Of a DNA stretch of 64,000 bases, positions 53,334 through 64,000 are shown one piece after another (the first letter of the stretch is position 1; each line of letters begins with the position of its first letter). The notes under the pieces are model-generated. The model made no database searches and was not told the origin of the DNA. It saw only the letters and a list, made by a program, of their open reading frames with translations. Location: assembly GCF_040869045.1 (NCBI RefSeq), contig NC_090319.1:229021832-229085831 (forward strand), given 5' to 3'. This DNA comes from Eurosta solidaginis. Taxonomy: Eukaryota > Arthropoda > Insecta > Diptera > Tephritidae. The position numbers and the translations under genes are program-made.

Positions 53334-54284
53334 ATGCCACGCTCAAAACATGGTAATACAATGGCATTAGTTTTCGTTGACAGATTTTCAAAATGTGTGG
53401 AGATAATAGCAATTAGAAAGGCAACAACAGAGAGCGTAAAACGAGGATTTAGAGAGAGAATTTTGGCACGATTTAGCATTCCAAAAGTATTAATCACAGT
53501 CAACGGAGCGCAGTTCGTGAGCAAACGTTTTAGGAAGTATTTGGAGGAGCTTGGCGTAAAACACCAGCTGACAGCACCATACACACCTCAGGAGAACCTG
53601 ACAGACAGAGCGAACTGCAACATAAAGAGGATGATAGCGCAGTTTTCAAGGAATGAGCAGAGAACATGGGACGAGCTGATATCAGAGATAACACTCGCAT
53701 TAAACACAAGCGTATGCGAATCGACCGGGAACCAGAGAACCAAGGATTCCCGATAGCCTTTATGACGGCCATGCATTCCGTACAGGTGAGAGAGTAGCTA
53801 ATCCAGCGGAGAAATCGATGACGATGAAGGAGATTTTCGAGATGGTACGACGGAAGCAAGAGCGAGCATCAGCAGAGCAGACAAAGCATCATATTTAAGA
53901 AGAAGGCAATGGCGACCGGCTATAGGCGACCTAGTGCTGGTAAAGGAGCATCAGCTGTCAAAAGCGGTGTTTAACTTTGCAGCAAAACTAGCGCCGAGGT
54001 ACAGTGGCCCTCACCCAGTAACCAAATTTGTATCACCAGTGATCGTAGAGCTAGACAATGTTTTCAGAGGAAGGAGGAGGACAGCCCACTTAAGTGAGCT
54101 GAAAGCATACCACGAAACCGACGCCGCCGACAACAACGAATCCAGGAAGCAAAGACATGAACAGAGCAACAAGAAGAATGCTAGTGAAGATCAGATCCCG
54201 TCAACATCGTCCAATCGAACAGCAAACAATATTTCCGAGGTACAACAACAAAGAGAGAACAGCAAGGTAGCCAGCCATCTGTAA
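53334..54284 (+). pseudogene. pol: T1 integrase, copy Y1
   Basis: The core starts at KHGNTMALVFVDRFSKCVE; the second catalytic motif is TVNGAQF, so Asp is Val, while TDRANC stands where the Glu motif TERANR should be. A deletion near 53725 shifts the frame (stop at 53754-53756). The last frame 53934-54284 is the C-terminal module (KLAPRYSGPHPVTKF) and the Asn/Gln-rich tail. Inactive. Confidence 0.88.
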
Positions 54285-55010
54285 TACACTTAGACGAGTC
54301 AGCGAAGAGACCGAGAGACAACAAGGAGAGAACCAAAGTACAAGCCAACAGCTGGTAGCATACAGAGATACTCAAGTGCAAAACCATCGGAGAATCAGGT
54401 ACAGGTCGCTCGAGGAACCCAAGTCCAGATCTCCAGAGGACCGCTACCTGGATCAAGATTACACCTAGGAAGGCAGTTCGCTATACCGGCCCTTACCAAT
54501 ACACACCCCGAGACAACTCCGGAAAAACTGACTATTACGTGAGATTCTACTGAAACTCGAATCAAATCGGTAGTAAAGAACACGCCCAACCGGAACAGTA
54601 TCAAATCATACACGAAGAAATATCATATCAAGCAGTACCCGGGCTTCGGATCAACCACTAAATCCCGGTAAACTCTAACCACAATTACATAATCGCATAA
54701 ATATACTCCTTAACAAGCCTCATGATATACCACGTTTTTACACATACAAAAAAAAATCCACCATATACAGTGGGAACACTCTAAGGAAAATCCACCAGTT
54801 TTTTATTCAAAGTACAGGCTGGCATCATACATACCACCAACTGGAAGGGCAGCGACGAGCAACAACATAGCAATATCCTGATGAAAGTTACAAAAACTCA
54901 TTTTGTAAGAGGATTGAGTGCCAGGAAAAGTACCGTCTAACGCGTCAGAAGTAAACATATATAAAGGGCCGCGGCAGGCCTAACCTCAAAGTATCGTAAA
55001 GCGAGTAACA
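54285..55010 (+). promoter_or_regulatory. T1 pol-ORF3 interval with TATA box, copy Y1
   Basis: Same organisation as 6153-6885 with TATATAAA at 54958-54965; the GC-rich element after it is shortened (GGGCCGCGGCAGGCC kept). Confidence 0.6.
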
Positions 55011-55392
55011 ATGAATACGCCTAATTATTTCGATTTTCCGAAGAACAAAGTGAAGGGTGCGAGTCGGCCCCATTGAGGATGCGGCTACGGCAAACGACAC
55101 CGGCTGCAACGTACGAGGAGGGAAGTGGCGATGACAGCACCGAAGAGTACAGGTCCGAATCCCAGGAGTGGGCCGTCGTTCGCGACCCTACCCCGATCCT
55201 CAGAGAGCGAGGACGAGGCATTAACACACTACCCAGGAGCTCGTGGATGAGATACGAAACACCTGGACCAACCAAAAAAACGACGCACCCGACAATCCTT
55301 CCGGCGCAGTGTGGGCGAGCACTACTTCCGAGTACGGATCACACGCACCGGCATGGTGATCTTAAGCCTCGCTGCGGTACGTGAGGGGGGAA
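55011..55392 (+). pseudogene. T1 ORF3 remnant, copy Y1
   Basis: ATG at 55011 with the first codons (MNTPNYFDF) kept, then a frameshift within 30 bp and a large internal deletion: the acidic block is joined to the C-terminal RKLL-type region. Only about 380 bp remain of 846. It ends in the polypurine tract GTGAGGGGGGAA (55381-55392). Confidence 0.8.
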
Positions 55393-56777
55393 TGTGAGGA
55401 CCACAAAACCGAGGGTTTTGTACCCTCACAACACATACTTATTTTTTTCATTTTTCAACATACATTTTATACAATAATTGAATTTTTAACCCTAAATTTA
55501 CCATTTATACATTTTTACGACATGTACTAGATATATCTTTATGTATTACAGGTCAAAATACATATATGCTGTTGTATATTGTATTACTAATGACTAAATT
55601 GAAGGACAAACCAGACTTGCACACTTTTGCACACAAGGAAAATATTTACATTTTCGCCCACATATATTTCAAATATAAGTCACCCTAACATACAGTAAAA
55701 CATTTGGAAGGGAAGTGCATACGCATAAAAAATAAAATTGCGCCGGTCAACCAACCCTTTGCGCATCTAGTGCAATCAACTACAAATACAACATACATAA
55801 TAATTTGAATAAACGGAGATCAGCAGCAAGTCGCCAAAAATAAGCGCCGCTACTAATTGGAATTTTTCTATACATACTTACGCACAACGTACACACCAAC
55901 ACACGCCGTAAGCAGAAGTCGAAAGCATAAAGCGAGGCCAACGCACCATCAGAACCAAGCGACAGCAAACACACGCATAAACACAAATGATTGAATTCAA
56001 TAGGTAAAGCGAAGATTGGAAAACACGGCAGGCATACAACCAACAGATGTACGATGCTAGGTACACTGGTTTATATGTATATTAGGGCTCCCGAAAATTG
56101 GGGTAAAACTAAATGCCGGGATAGTGGATTATCCTGCATAATCGAAAGTATGCATGTGTATGTATATATATATATATAAACCATAAACATGATAATGGAA
56201 GAAGGGAAAACGTATTTTAGCATATAAGCGTATTTACATACTAATATAATCAGCGAAAGTAGCGTTAGACTAGTATTCGGTTTTTGCATTTCTACCTTTT
56301 ATAATTGTTATTGTAAAATTACTGACTGCCTGCGCGCAGTCCTACTTAATTTTATAACGGAGGAATTGTTGCTAATGAATTGTTTATAGAAAATAACCGT
56401 CCGCCGACGTACGAAATCGTATATAAGGGCGAAAAATAAGCTTGTAAGATCAGAAGGTAGGAGATAGTGGGCTTCTACCACTGACCAGAACACGACCTGA
56501 AGGTTTTTGCTTCATTTCGTGATTACTTTTATATTCAGTAGGAGGTTTCTATTCCAACTGATGGAGAGCTTAGCAGCGGGGTTCTACCTCAGCTTCTCTT
56601 ATCGAGACAGGGCCAGAGAATAGGAATAGCTATTAAAGGATATTGAATTTTTAAATAAATTTTATAACATATTTTCAGAACTCCTTTGTTTATTTATTTA
56701 AATCGGAATGGGTTCTCCCAACAACTATAGAACCCTGGACGGACTGGGCATACCTCAGCAAAAATAAGTCCGTCAAA
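55393..56777 (+). repeat. T1 LTR, complete (1385 bp)
   Basis: Full-length reference copy: preceded by the polypurine tract and followed by the primer site. Starts TGTGAGGACC, ends CCGTCAAA (mutated from CCGTCACA). TATATAAG at 56420-56427, AATAAA about 235 bp further. The start forms a nested palindrome: TGTGAGG (55393) with CCTCACA (55424) and AAAACC (55405) with GGTTTT (55414). From 56307 on it is nearly identical to 7039-7509. Confidence 0.9.
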
Positions 56778-56778
56778 T

Positions 56779-57168
56779 ATGGCGCCCGACAAAGTGGAGC
56801 TAGACAAAGTTTTCAGAGGAAAGAGGAGGACAGCCCACTTAAGTGAGCTGAAAGCATACAACGCAACGGACGCCGCCGACAACAACGAATCCAGGAAGCA
56901 AAGGCATGAACAGAGTAACAAGAATAACGTTAGTGAAGATCAAATCCCGTCAACTGCGTCCAATCGAACAGCAAACAATATTTCCGAGGTGCAACAACAG
57001 AGAGAGAACAGCGAGGTAGCCATCTGTGGTACGCTCACACTAGTCAGCGAAGAGACCGAGAGACAGCATGAAGAGGACCAAAGTACAAGCCAACAGCTGG
57101 TAGCATACAGAGACGCTCAAGTGCAAAACAATACGGAGAATCAGGTACGAACTTTTCCAGAAAATTAG
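56779..57168 (+). CDS. 129-codon fusion frame, copy X2
   Basis: Second copy of the frame at 7511-7900: same start in the primer site, same length, same fusion of late pol to 3' region, and only a few residue differences (for example KVFRGKRRTAH against KVSRGKGRTAH). Preservation of the frame follows from recent duplication and is not by itself evidence of selection. Confidence 0.4.
   Translation: MAPDKVELDKVFRGKRRTAHLSELKAYNATDAADNNESRKQRHEQSNKNNVSEDQIPSTASNRTANNISEVQQQRENSEVAICGTLTLVSEETERQHEEDQSTSQQLVAYRDAQVQNNTENQVRTFPEN
56780..56790 (+). other. T1 primer-binding site
   Basis: TGGCGCCCGAC, as at 7512. Confidence 0.8.
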
Positions 57169-57516
57169 GTACAGGTCGCTCGAGGCACCAAGTAGAGATC
57201 GCCAGAGGACCGATACCTGGATCAAGATTACACATAGGAAGGCAGTTCCCTATAACGGCCCTAAACGAACACACACCCCGAGACAACTCCGGAATAACGG
57301 ACTATTACGTGAGATTCTACTGCAACTCGAATCAAATCGGTAGTAACGTACACGCCCAACCGGAACAGTAGCAAATCATACACGAAGAAATTTCATTTCA
57401 AGAAATATCCGGACATCGGATCAACCACTAAAAGCCCGATAAACTCTAACCATAATTGCATAATCACTTAAATATACCCTGTAACTAGGCTCATGATATA
57501 CCACATTTTTTTAAAT

Positions 57517-58083
57517 CCACCATATACGGTGGGAAACCCTAAGAAAAATCCACGAGCTTTCAGTTACAGTATAGACTGGCATCACACACACCACCGACGG
57601 GACGGGCAGCGAAACGCCAGCAACGAACACAAAGACGACAACGAAATATTAAGCCGTTTGGCCAGCGAGGTCAACGGCAGCCTCAACGACAACAACAGCG
57701 ACATATTGAGCCTGATAGCCAACGACGACAGTGACGACGAAGGCAGCATGGGCGACCACTTCGGCGTGCGGATCGTGTGAGGAGGGAGGCCGAGGACCCC
57801 ACCATATACGGTGTGAACACCCTAAGAAAAATCCACGAGCTTTCAGTTACAGTATAGTCTGGCATCACACACAACACCGACGGGAAGGGCAGCGAAACGC
57901 CAGCAACGAACACAAAGACGGCAACGAAATATTAAGCCGTTTGGCCAGCGAGGTCAACGGCAGCCTCAACGACAACAACAGCGACATATTGAGCCTGATA
58001 GCCAACGACGGCAGTGACGAAGAAGGCAGCATGGGCGACCACTTCGGCGTACGGATCGTGTGAGGAGGGAGGCCGAGGACCCC
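57517..58083 (+). repeat. Tandem duplication of 3'-region/ORF3 segment, copy X2
   Basis: Units 57517-57798 and 57799-58083, matching 8249-8815. Confidence 0.85.
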
Positions 58084-59104
58084 AAAACCGAGGGTTTTGT
58101 ACCCTCACAACATATAATTTCATATTCAATTTTCAACATACATTGTATACAATAATTGAATTTATAACCCTGAATTTACCATTTATACATTTTTATGACA
58201 TTTTATGACATGTACTATATCTTTATGAATTACACGTCAAAATACATATATTCTGTTGTATATTGAGTTAGTAATTACTAAATTGAAGGACAAATCAAAC
58301 TTGCGCACTTTTGCGCGCAAACAAAATATTTACATTTTCGCCCACATAAATTTCAAATATAGGTCACCCTAAGATACAGTAAAACCTTTGGAAGGGAAGT
58401 GGATACGCACAAAACATAAAGTTGCGCCGGCCAACCAACACTTTGGGCATCCAATGCACTCAACTACAAATACAATATACATAATAATTTGAAAAAACCG
58501 GAGATCAGCAGCAAGTCGCCAAAAATAAGCGCCGCTACTAATTGGAATTTTGCTATACATACTTACGCAGAAGCATACGACACACCAACGCACGACGTAA
58601 GCAGAAGTCGAAAGCATCAAGCGTGGCCAACGCACCATCAGAACCAAGCGACAGCAAACACACGCATAAACACAAATGATTGAATTCAATAGGTAAAGCG
58701 AAGATTGGAAAACACGGCAGGCATACAACCAACAGATGTACGATGCTAGGTACACGGGTTTTTATGTATATTAGGGCTCCCGAAAATTGGGGTAAAGCTA
58801 AATGCCGGGATAGCGGATTATCCTACATGATCGAAAGTATGCATATACATATATATGTACAAACCATAGGCATGATAATGCAAGAAGGGAAAACGTATGT
58901 TAGCATCTAAGCATATGTATATACTAATAAAATACAGCGAAAGTAGCGTTAGGCTAGTATTCGATTTTTGCATTTCTACCTTTTATAATTTTGTTGTAAA
59001 ATTACTGACTACCTGCGCGCAGTCCTACATTGTTTTATAACGGTGGAATTGTTACTAATGAGTTGTTTTTAGAAAATAACCGTCCGCCGACGTACGAAAT
59101 CGTA
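58072..59104 (+). repeat. T1 LTR truncated at TATA box, copy X2
   Basis: Same altered start and same break at AAATCGTA as 8806-9825; compared with that copy it has a 12-bp segment (CAAGAAGGGAAA region near 58880) that X1 lacks. Confidence 0.85.
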
Positions 59105-59933
59105 GAAAGAGGAGCGTTAACAAAAAAATAAAATTTCGAAACATAGAATTTCGAACTTCGAACTACGTAAGCCGATATCTAATTTTTGGAGGATAAGTTC
59201 GAAAAACGGAGATAGTACTTTGTTTACCTAAGCCTCAATCTCTACAAAAATGTGGGGTTTGTCCAATACCCAAAAAAAAAGATTGATTTTGTCGCATAGC
59301 GTTATTATTATAAATACGAAACAACAGGTTTGACTCACTTATTTACTTTAACTTCCCCTATTCATAATATTTGGCATATCTTTATTAACTCTTCAATGCA
59401 AACCCTGCATTTTTTCCTCCGAAAATATCATGAGTTTCAGGTCTAAGTATAATAAGAATCAGGTAAAATAACAGTTGCAATAAATATTGAAAGTGCTATA
59501 ACTTCTTTGTTTATTATTTTAGTAATATGGTTTCAAAGCAATATTTTCTTGAATTTTTAAGTACTTTCGTTTGGTAAGGAAAAAAACATACATTAGGGGG
59601 GGGGGGGGGGGGGGGTGGTACAATTTCGTTAGCTGACCTAATCATGTGAAAACGACTTCATAGCTTAAAAGGACATTAAACGGAAATAATGACACATCAA
59701 TTTTAAAAACATTTAAAAAAAATTTCCGAAACCCTCTCAACATAATCTTTAAATTTAGGGGCGGACATTAGCAACTTTTTTTCGACCCAGTATAATGTAC
59801 ACATTAAAGCAATCCAGCACAAATCTAGTGACCGAAAATGTCGGCCAACAACAAAAGATCTCACCTTGTTCCCCAAAAAAGTTTTGTGAACAGTACAACC
59901 CGAAAGTTTCTGAATATTTGCCCAAGGCTATTG
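59105..59933 (+). repeat. Block F, copy 2
   Basis: As 9826-10653, including a G20 run at 59596-59615. It stops at TGAATATTTGCCC where minus-strand integrase sequence begins, so the second half of the direct repeat is missing. Confidence 0.8.
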
Positions 59934-60157
59934 GCAATCCTTGTTTCTCTGCCTTGTACTTCATATGCTGGACTGTACCCGGTCTATTCACATACGCTGG
60001 TGTATTATGCGATCAGCTCGTCCCATGTTCTCTGCTCATTCCCGGAAATCTGTGCTATCATCCTCTTGATGTTACGGTCGCTCTTTCTGTCGGGCTCTCT
60101 GTGTATGGTGTTGTCAGCTGGTATTTTACGCCAAGCTCCTCCAAATATTTCTTAAAA
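59934..60157 (-). pseudogene. pol: Inverted T1 integrase fragment
   Basis: Reading of the minus strand gives the integrase piece between KHQLTAPY-type and REPRI-type segments; on the + strand it matches 44860-45085 almost exactly, including that copy's deletion near the Glu motif. It is fused at a shared AAAA to plus-strand integrase at 60154. Confidence 0.85.
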
Positions 60158-61090
60158 CATGGTAATACAATGGCATTAGTTTTCGTTGACAGATTTTCAA
60201 AATGTGTGGAGATAATAGCAATTAGAAAGGCAACAACAGAGAGCGTAAAACGAGGATTTAGAGAGAGAATTTTGGCACGATTTAGCATTCCAAAGGTATT
60301 AATCACAGTCAACGGAGCGCAGTTCGTGAGCAAACGTTTTAGGAAGTATTTGAAGGAGCTTGGCGTAAAACACCAGCTGACAGCACCATACACACCTCAG
60401 GAGAACCTGACAGACAGAGCGAACTGCAACAAGAGGATGATAGCGCAGTTTTCAAGGAATGAGCAGAGAACATGGGACGAGCTGATATCAGAGATAACAC
60501 TCGCATTAAACACAAGCGTATGCGAATCGACCGGGAACCAGAGAACCAAGGATTCCCGATAGCCTTTACGACGGCCATGCATTCCGTACAGGTGAGAGAG
60601 TAGCTAATCCAGCGGAGAAATCGATGACGATGAAGGAGATTTTCGAGATGGTACGACGGAAGCAAGAGCGAGCATCAGCAGAGCAGACAAAGCATCATAT
60701 TTAAGAAGAAGGCAATGGCGACCGGCTATAGGCGACCTAGTGCTGGTAAAGGAGCATCAGCTGTCAAAAGCGGTGTTTAACTTTGCAGCAAAACTAGCGC
60801 CGAGGTACAGTGGCCCTCACCCAGTAACCAAATTTGTATCACCAGTGATCGTAGAGCTAGACAATGTTTTCAGAGGAAGGAGGAGGACAGCCCACTTAAG
60901 TGAGCTGAAAGCATACCACGAAACCGACGCCGCCGACAACAACGAATCCAGGAAGCAAAGGCATGAACAGAGCAACAAGAAGAATGCTAGTGAAGATCAG
61001 ATCCCGTCAACATCGTCCAATCGAACAGCAAACAATATTTCCGAGGTACAACAACAAAGAGAGAACAGCAAGGTAGCCAGCCATCTGTAA
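60154..61090 (+). pseudogene. pol: T1 integrase, copy Y2
   Basis: Nearly identical to Y1 (53340-54284) with the same lost Asp (TVNGAQF), same TDRANC, same deletion before REPRI-type residues, and one additional 3-bp loss (CNKRMIAQF). The frame 59795-60562 (255 codons) is an accidental fusion over the inverted junction. Confidence 0.88.
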
Positions 61091-61816
61091 TACACTTAGA
61101 CGAGTCAGCGAAGAGACCGAGAGACAACAAGGAGAGAACCAAAGTACAAGCCAACAGCTGGTAGCATACAGAAATACTCAAGTGCAAAACCATCGGAGAA
61201 TCAGGTACAGGTCGCTCGAGGAACCCAAGTACAGATCGCCAGAGGACCGTTACCTGGATCAAGATTACACCTAGGAAGGCAGTTCGCTATACCGGCCCTT
61301 ACCAATACACACCCCGAGACAACTCCGGAAAAACTGACTATTACGTGAGATTCTACTGAAACTCGAATCAAATCGGTAGTAAAGAACACGCCCAACCGGA
61401 ACAGTATCAAATCATACACGAAGAAATATCATATCAAGCAGTACCCGGGCTTCGGATCAACCACTAAATCCCGGTAAACTCTAACCACAATTACATAATC
61501 GCATAAATATACTCCTTAACAAGCCTCATGATATACCACGTTTTTACACATACAAAAAAAAATCCACCATATAAAGTGGGAACACCCTAAGGAAAATCCA
61601 CCAGTTTTTTATTCAAAGTACAGGCTGGCATCATACATACCACCAACTGGAAGGGCAGCGACGAGCAACAACATAGCAATATCCTGATGAAAGTTACAAA
61701 AACTAATTTTGTAAGAGGATTGAGTGCCAGGAAAAGTACCGTCTAACGCGTCAGAAGTAAACATATATAAAGGGCCGCGGCAGGCCTAACCTCAAAGTAT
61801 CGTAAAGCGAGTAACA
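61091..61816 (+). promoter_or_regulatory. T1 pol-ORF3 interval, copy Y2
   Basis: As 54285-55010; TATATAAA near 61764. Confidence 0.6.
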
Positions 61817-62198
61817 ATGAATACGCCTAATTATTTCGATTTTCCGAAGAACAAAGTGAAGGGTGCGAGTCGGCCCCATTGAGGATGCGGCTACGGCGAA
61901 CGACACCGGCTGCAACGTACGAGGAGGGAAGTGGCGATGACAGCACCGAAGAGTACAGGTCCGAATCCCAGGAGTGGGCCGTCGTTCGCGACCCTACCCC
62001 GATCCTCAGAGAGCGAGGACTAGGCATTAACACACTACCCAGGAGCTCGTGGATGAGATACGAAACACCTGGACCAACCAAAAAAACGACGCACCCGACA
62101 ATCCTTCCGGCGCAGTGTGGGCGAGCACTACTTCCGAGTACGGATCACACGCACCGGCATGGTGACCTTAAGCCTCGCTGCGGTACGTGAGGGGGGAA
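61817..62198 (+). pseudogene. T1 ORF3 remnant, copy Y2
   Basis: Same deleted form as 55011-55392, with the same early frameshift. Confidence 0.8.
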
Positions 62199-63225
62199 TG
62201 TGAGGACCCCAAAACCGAGGGTTTTGTACCCTCACAACACATACTTATTTTTTTCATTTTTCAACATACATTTTATACAATAATTGAATTTTTAACCCTA
62301 AATTTACCATTTATACATTTTTACGACATGTACTAGATATATCTTTATGTATTACAGGTCAAAATACATATATGCTGTTGTATATTGAATTACTAATGAC
62401 TAAATTGAAGGACAAACCAGACTTGCACACTTTTGCACACAAGGAAAATATTTACATTTTCGCCCACATATATTTCAAATATAAGTCACCCTAACATACA
62501 GTAAAACATTTGGAAGGGAAGTGCATACGCACAAAAAATAAAATTGCGCCGGTCAACCAACCCTTTGCGCATCCAGTGCAATCAACTACAAATACAACAT
62601 ACATAATAATTTGAATAAACGGAGATCAGCAGCAAGTCGCCAAAAATAAGCGCCGCTACTAATTGAAATTTTTCTATACATACTTACGCACAACGTACAC
62701 ACCAACACACGCCGTAAGCAGAAGTCGAAAGCATAAAGCGAGGCCAACGCACCATCAGAACCAAGCGACAGCAAACACACGCATAAACACAAATGATTGA
62801 ATTCAATAGGTAAAGCGAAGATTGGAAAACACGGCAGGCATACAACCAACAGATGTACGATGCTAGGTACACTGGTTTATATGTATATTAGGGCTCCCGA
62901 AAATTGGGGTAAAACTAAATGCCGGGATAGTGGATTATCCTGCATAATCGAAAGTATGCATGTGTATGTATATATATATATAAACCATAGACATGATAAT
63001 GGAAGAAGGGAAAACGTATTTTAGCATATAAGCGTATTTACATACTAATATAATCAGCGAAAGTAGCGTTAGACTAGTATTCGGTTTTTGCATTTCTACC
63101 TTTTATAATTGTTATTGTAAAATTACTGACTGCCTGCGCGCAGTCCTACTTAATTTTATAACGGAGGAATTGTTGCTAATGAATTGTTTATAGAAAATAA
63201 CCGTCCGCCGACGTACGAAATCGTA
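62199..63225 (+). repeat. T1 LTR truncated at TATA box, copy Y2
   Basis: Normal start TGTGAGGACCCC after the polypurine tract; break at AAATCGTA as in the X copies. Confidence 0.85.
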
Positions 63226-64000
63226 GAAAGGGGAGCGTTAACAAAAAAATAAAATTTCGAAACATAGAATTTCGAACTTCGAAATACGTAAGCCGATATC
63301 TAATTTTTGGAGGCTAAGTTCGAAAAACGGAGATAGTACTTTGTTTACCTAAGCCTCAATCTCTACAAAAATGTGGGGTTTGTCCAATACCCAAAAAAAA
63401 AGATTGATTTTGTCGCATAGCGTTATTATTATAAATACGAAACAACAGGTTTGACTCACTTATTTACTTTAACTTCCCCTATTCATGATATTTGGCATAT
63501 CTTTATTAACTCTTCAATGCAAACCCTGCATTTTTTCCTCCGAAAATATCATGAGTTTCAGGTCTAAGTATAATAAGAATCAGGTAAAATAACAGTTGCA
63601 ATAAATATTGAAAGTGCTATAACTTCTTTGTTTATTATTTTAGTAATATGGTTTCAAAGCAATATTTTCTTGAATTTTTAAGTACTTTCGTTTAGTAAGG
63701 AAAAAAACATACATTAGGGGGGGGGGGGGGGGAGGTGGTACAATTTTGTTAGCTGACCTAATCATGTGAAAACGACTTCATAGCTTAAAAGGACATTAAA
63801 CGGAAATAATGACACATCAATTTTAAAAAAATTTAAACAAAACCCGAAACCCTCTCAACATAATCTTTAAAGTTAGGGGCGGACATTAGCAACTTTTTTT
63901 CGACCCAGTATAATGTACACATTAAAGCAATCCAGCACAAATCTAGTGACCGAAAATGTCGGCCAACAACAAAAGATCTCACCTTGTTCCCCAAAAAAGT
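63226..64000 (+). repeat. Block F, copy 3 (runs off the window)
   Basis: Third copy, with G16-A-GG at 63717-63735. Confidence 0.8.

Noticed and set aside
59795..60562. New 255-codon gene
   Set aside because: It is a fusion of block F, reversed integrase and forward integrase made by a rearrangement.

Overview
The window is eukaryotic, AT-rich and almost entirely built of transposable elements in several layers. Introns of 50-70 bp with GT/AG ends, Upf1 and succinyl-CoA synthetase fragments of insect type, 412/mdg1-like and gypsy-like LTR retrotransposons, Jockey/R1-like LINEs and a tRNA-headed SINE point to a dipteran. The LINE 3' ends and the 129-bp repeat family are ones I associate with true fruit flies (Tephritidae); that family-level placement is inference. 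No complete, evidently functional host gene was found. Element labels T1, T2 and T3 are local to this report.

Layout. 0-4.6 kb: a foldback repeat, decayed Jockey-type LINE pieces, and a broken intron-containing Myb/SANT-like gene that may be the left part of a PIF/Harbinger element. 4.6-9.8 kb: T1, a gypsy-like (Ty3) retrotransposon, on the + strand: a pol remnant without reverse transcriptase, part of an unusual 3' ORF (ORF3), an LTR, then a second, heavily deleted T1. 9.8-10.8 kb: block F, a non-coding repeat with a long poly-G run, seen three times in the window. 11.9-14.3 kb: T3, another decayed Ty3-type element, cut off by a T1 LTR. 14.3-26.5 kb: a minus-strand T1 whose LTR carries an 8.57-kb T2 (412/mdg1-like), itself carrying a SINE in gag. 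26.5-40.15 kb: a 13.7-kb segment with hAT-type terminal inverted repeats and a perfect 8-bp target duplication, inserted into the T1 3' region and holding fragments of Upf1, succinyl-CoA synthetase alpha, a C2H2 zinc-finger gene, several LINE scraps and a 129-bp tandem array. 40.2-52.5 kb: more minus-strand T1 in tandem (pol, LTR, ORF3), a second SINE and a piece of T2. 52.5-64 kb: plus-strand T1 copies joined head-to-head to the minus-strand ones and partly repeated in tandem.

How it fits together. T1 has 1.38-kb LTRs with their own TATA box and poly(A) signal, a tRNA-Lys-like primer site, gag with zinc knuckles, a DTGA protease, integrase (D,D,E) and, between pol and the polypurine tract, a 281-residue ORF3 with its own TATA box just upstream. 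Three T1 copies share the same deletion of reverse transcriptase and RNase H, so this lineage could only have moved with an enzyme supplied in trans, or been copied by segmental duplication. Much of the T1 multiplication here is clearly segmental: blocks of 2.4-3.6 kb recur with shared indels, shared stop codons and shared breakpoints.
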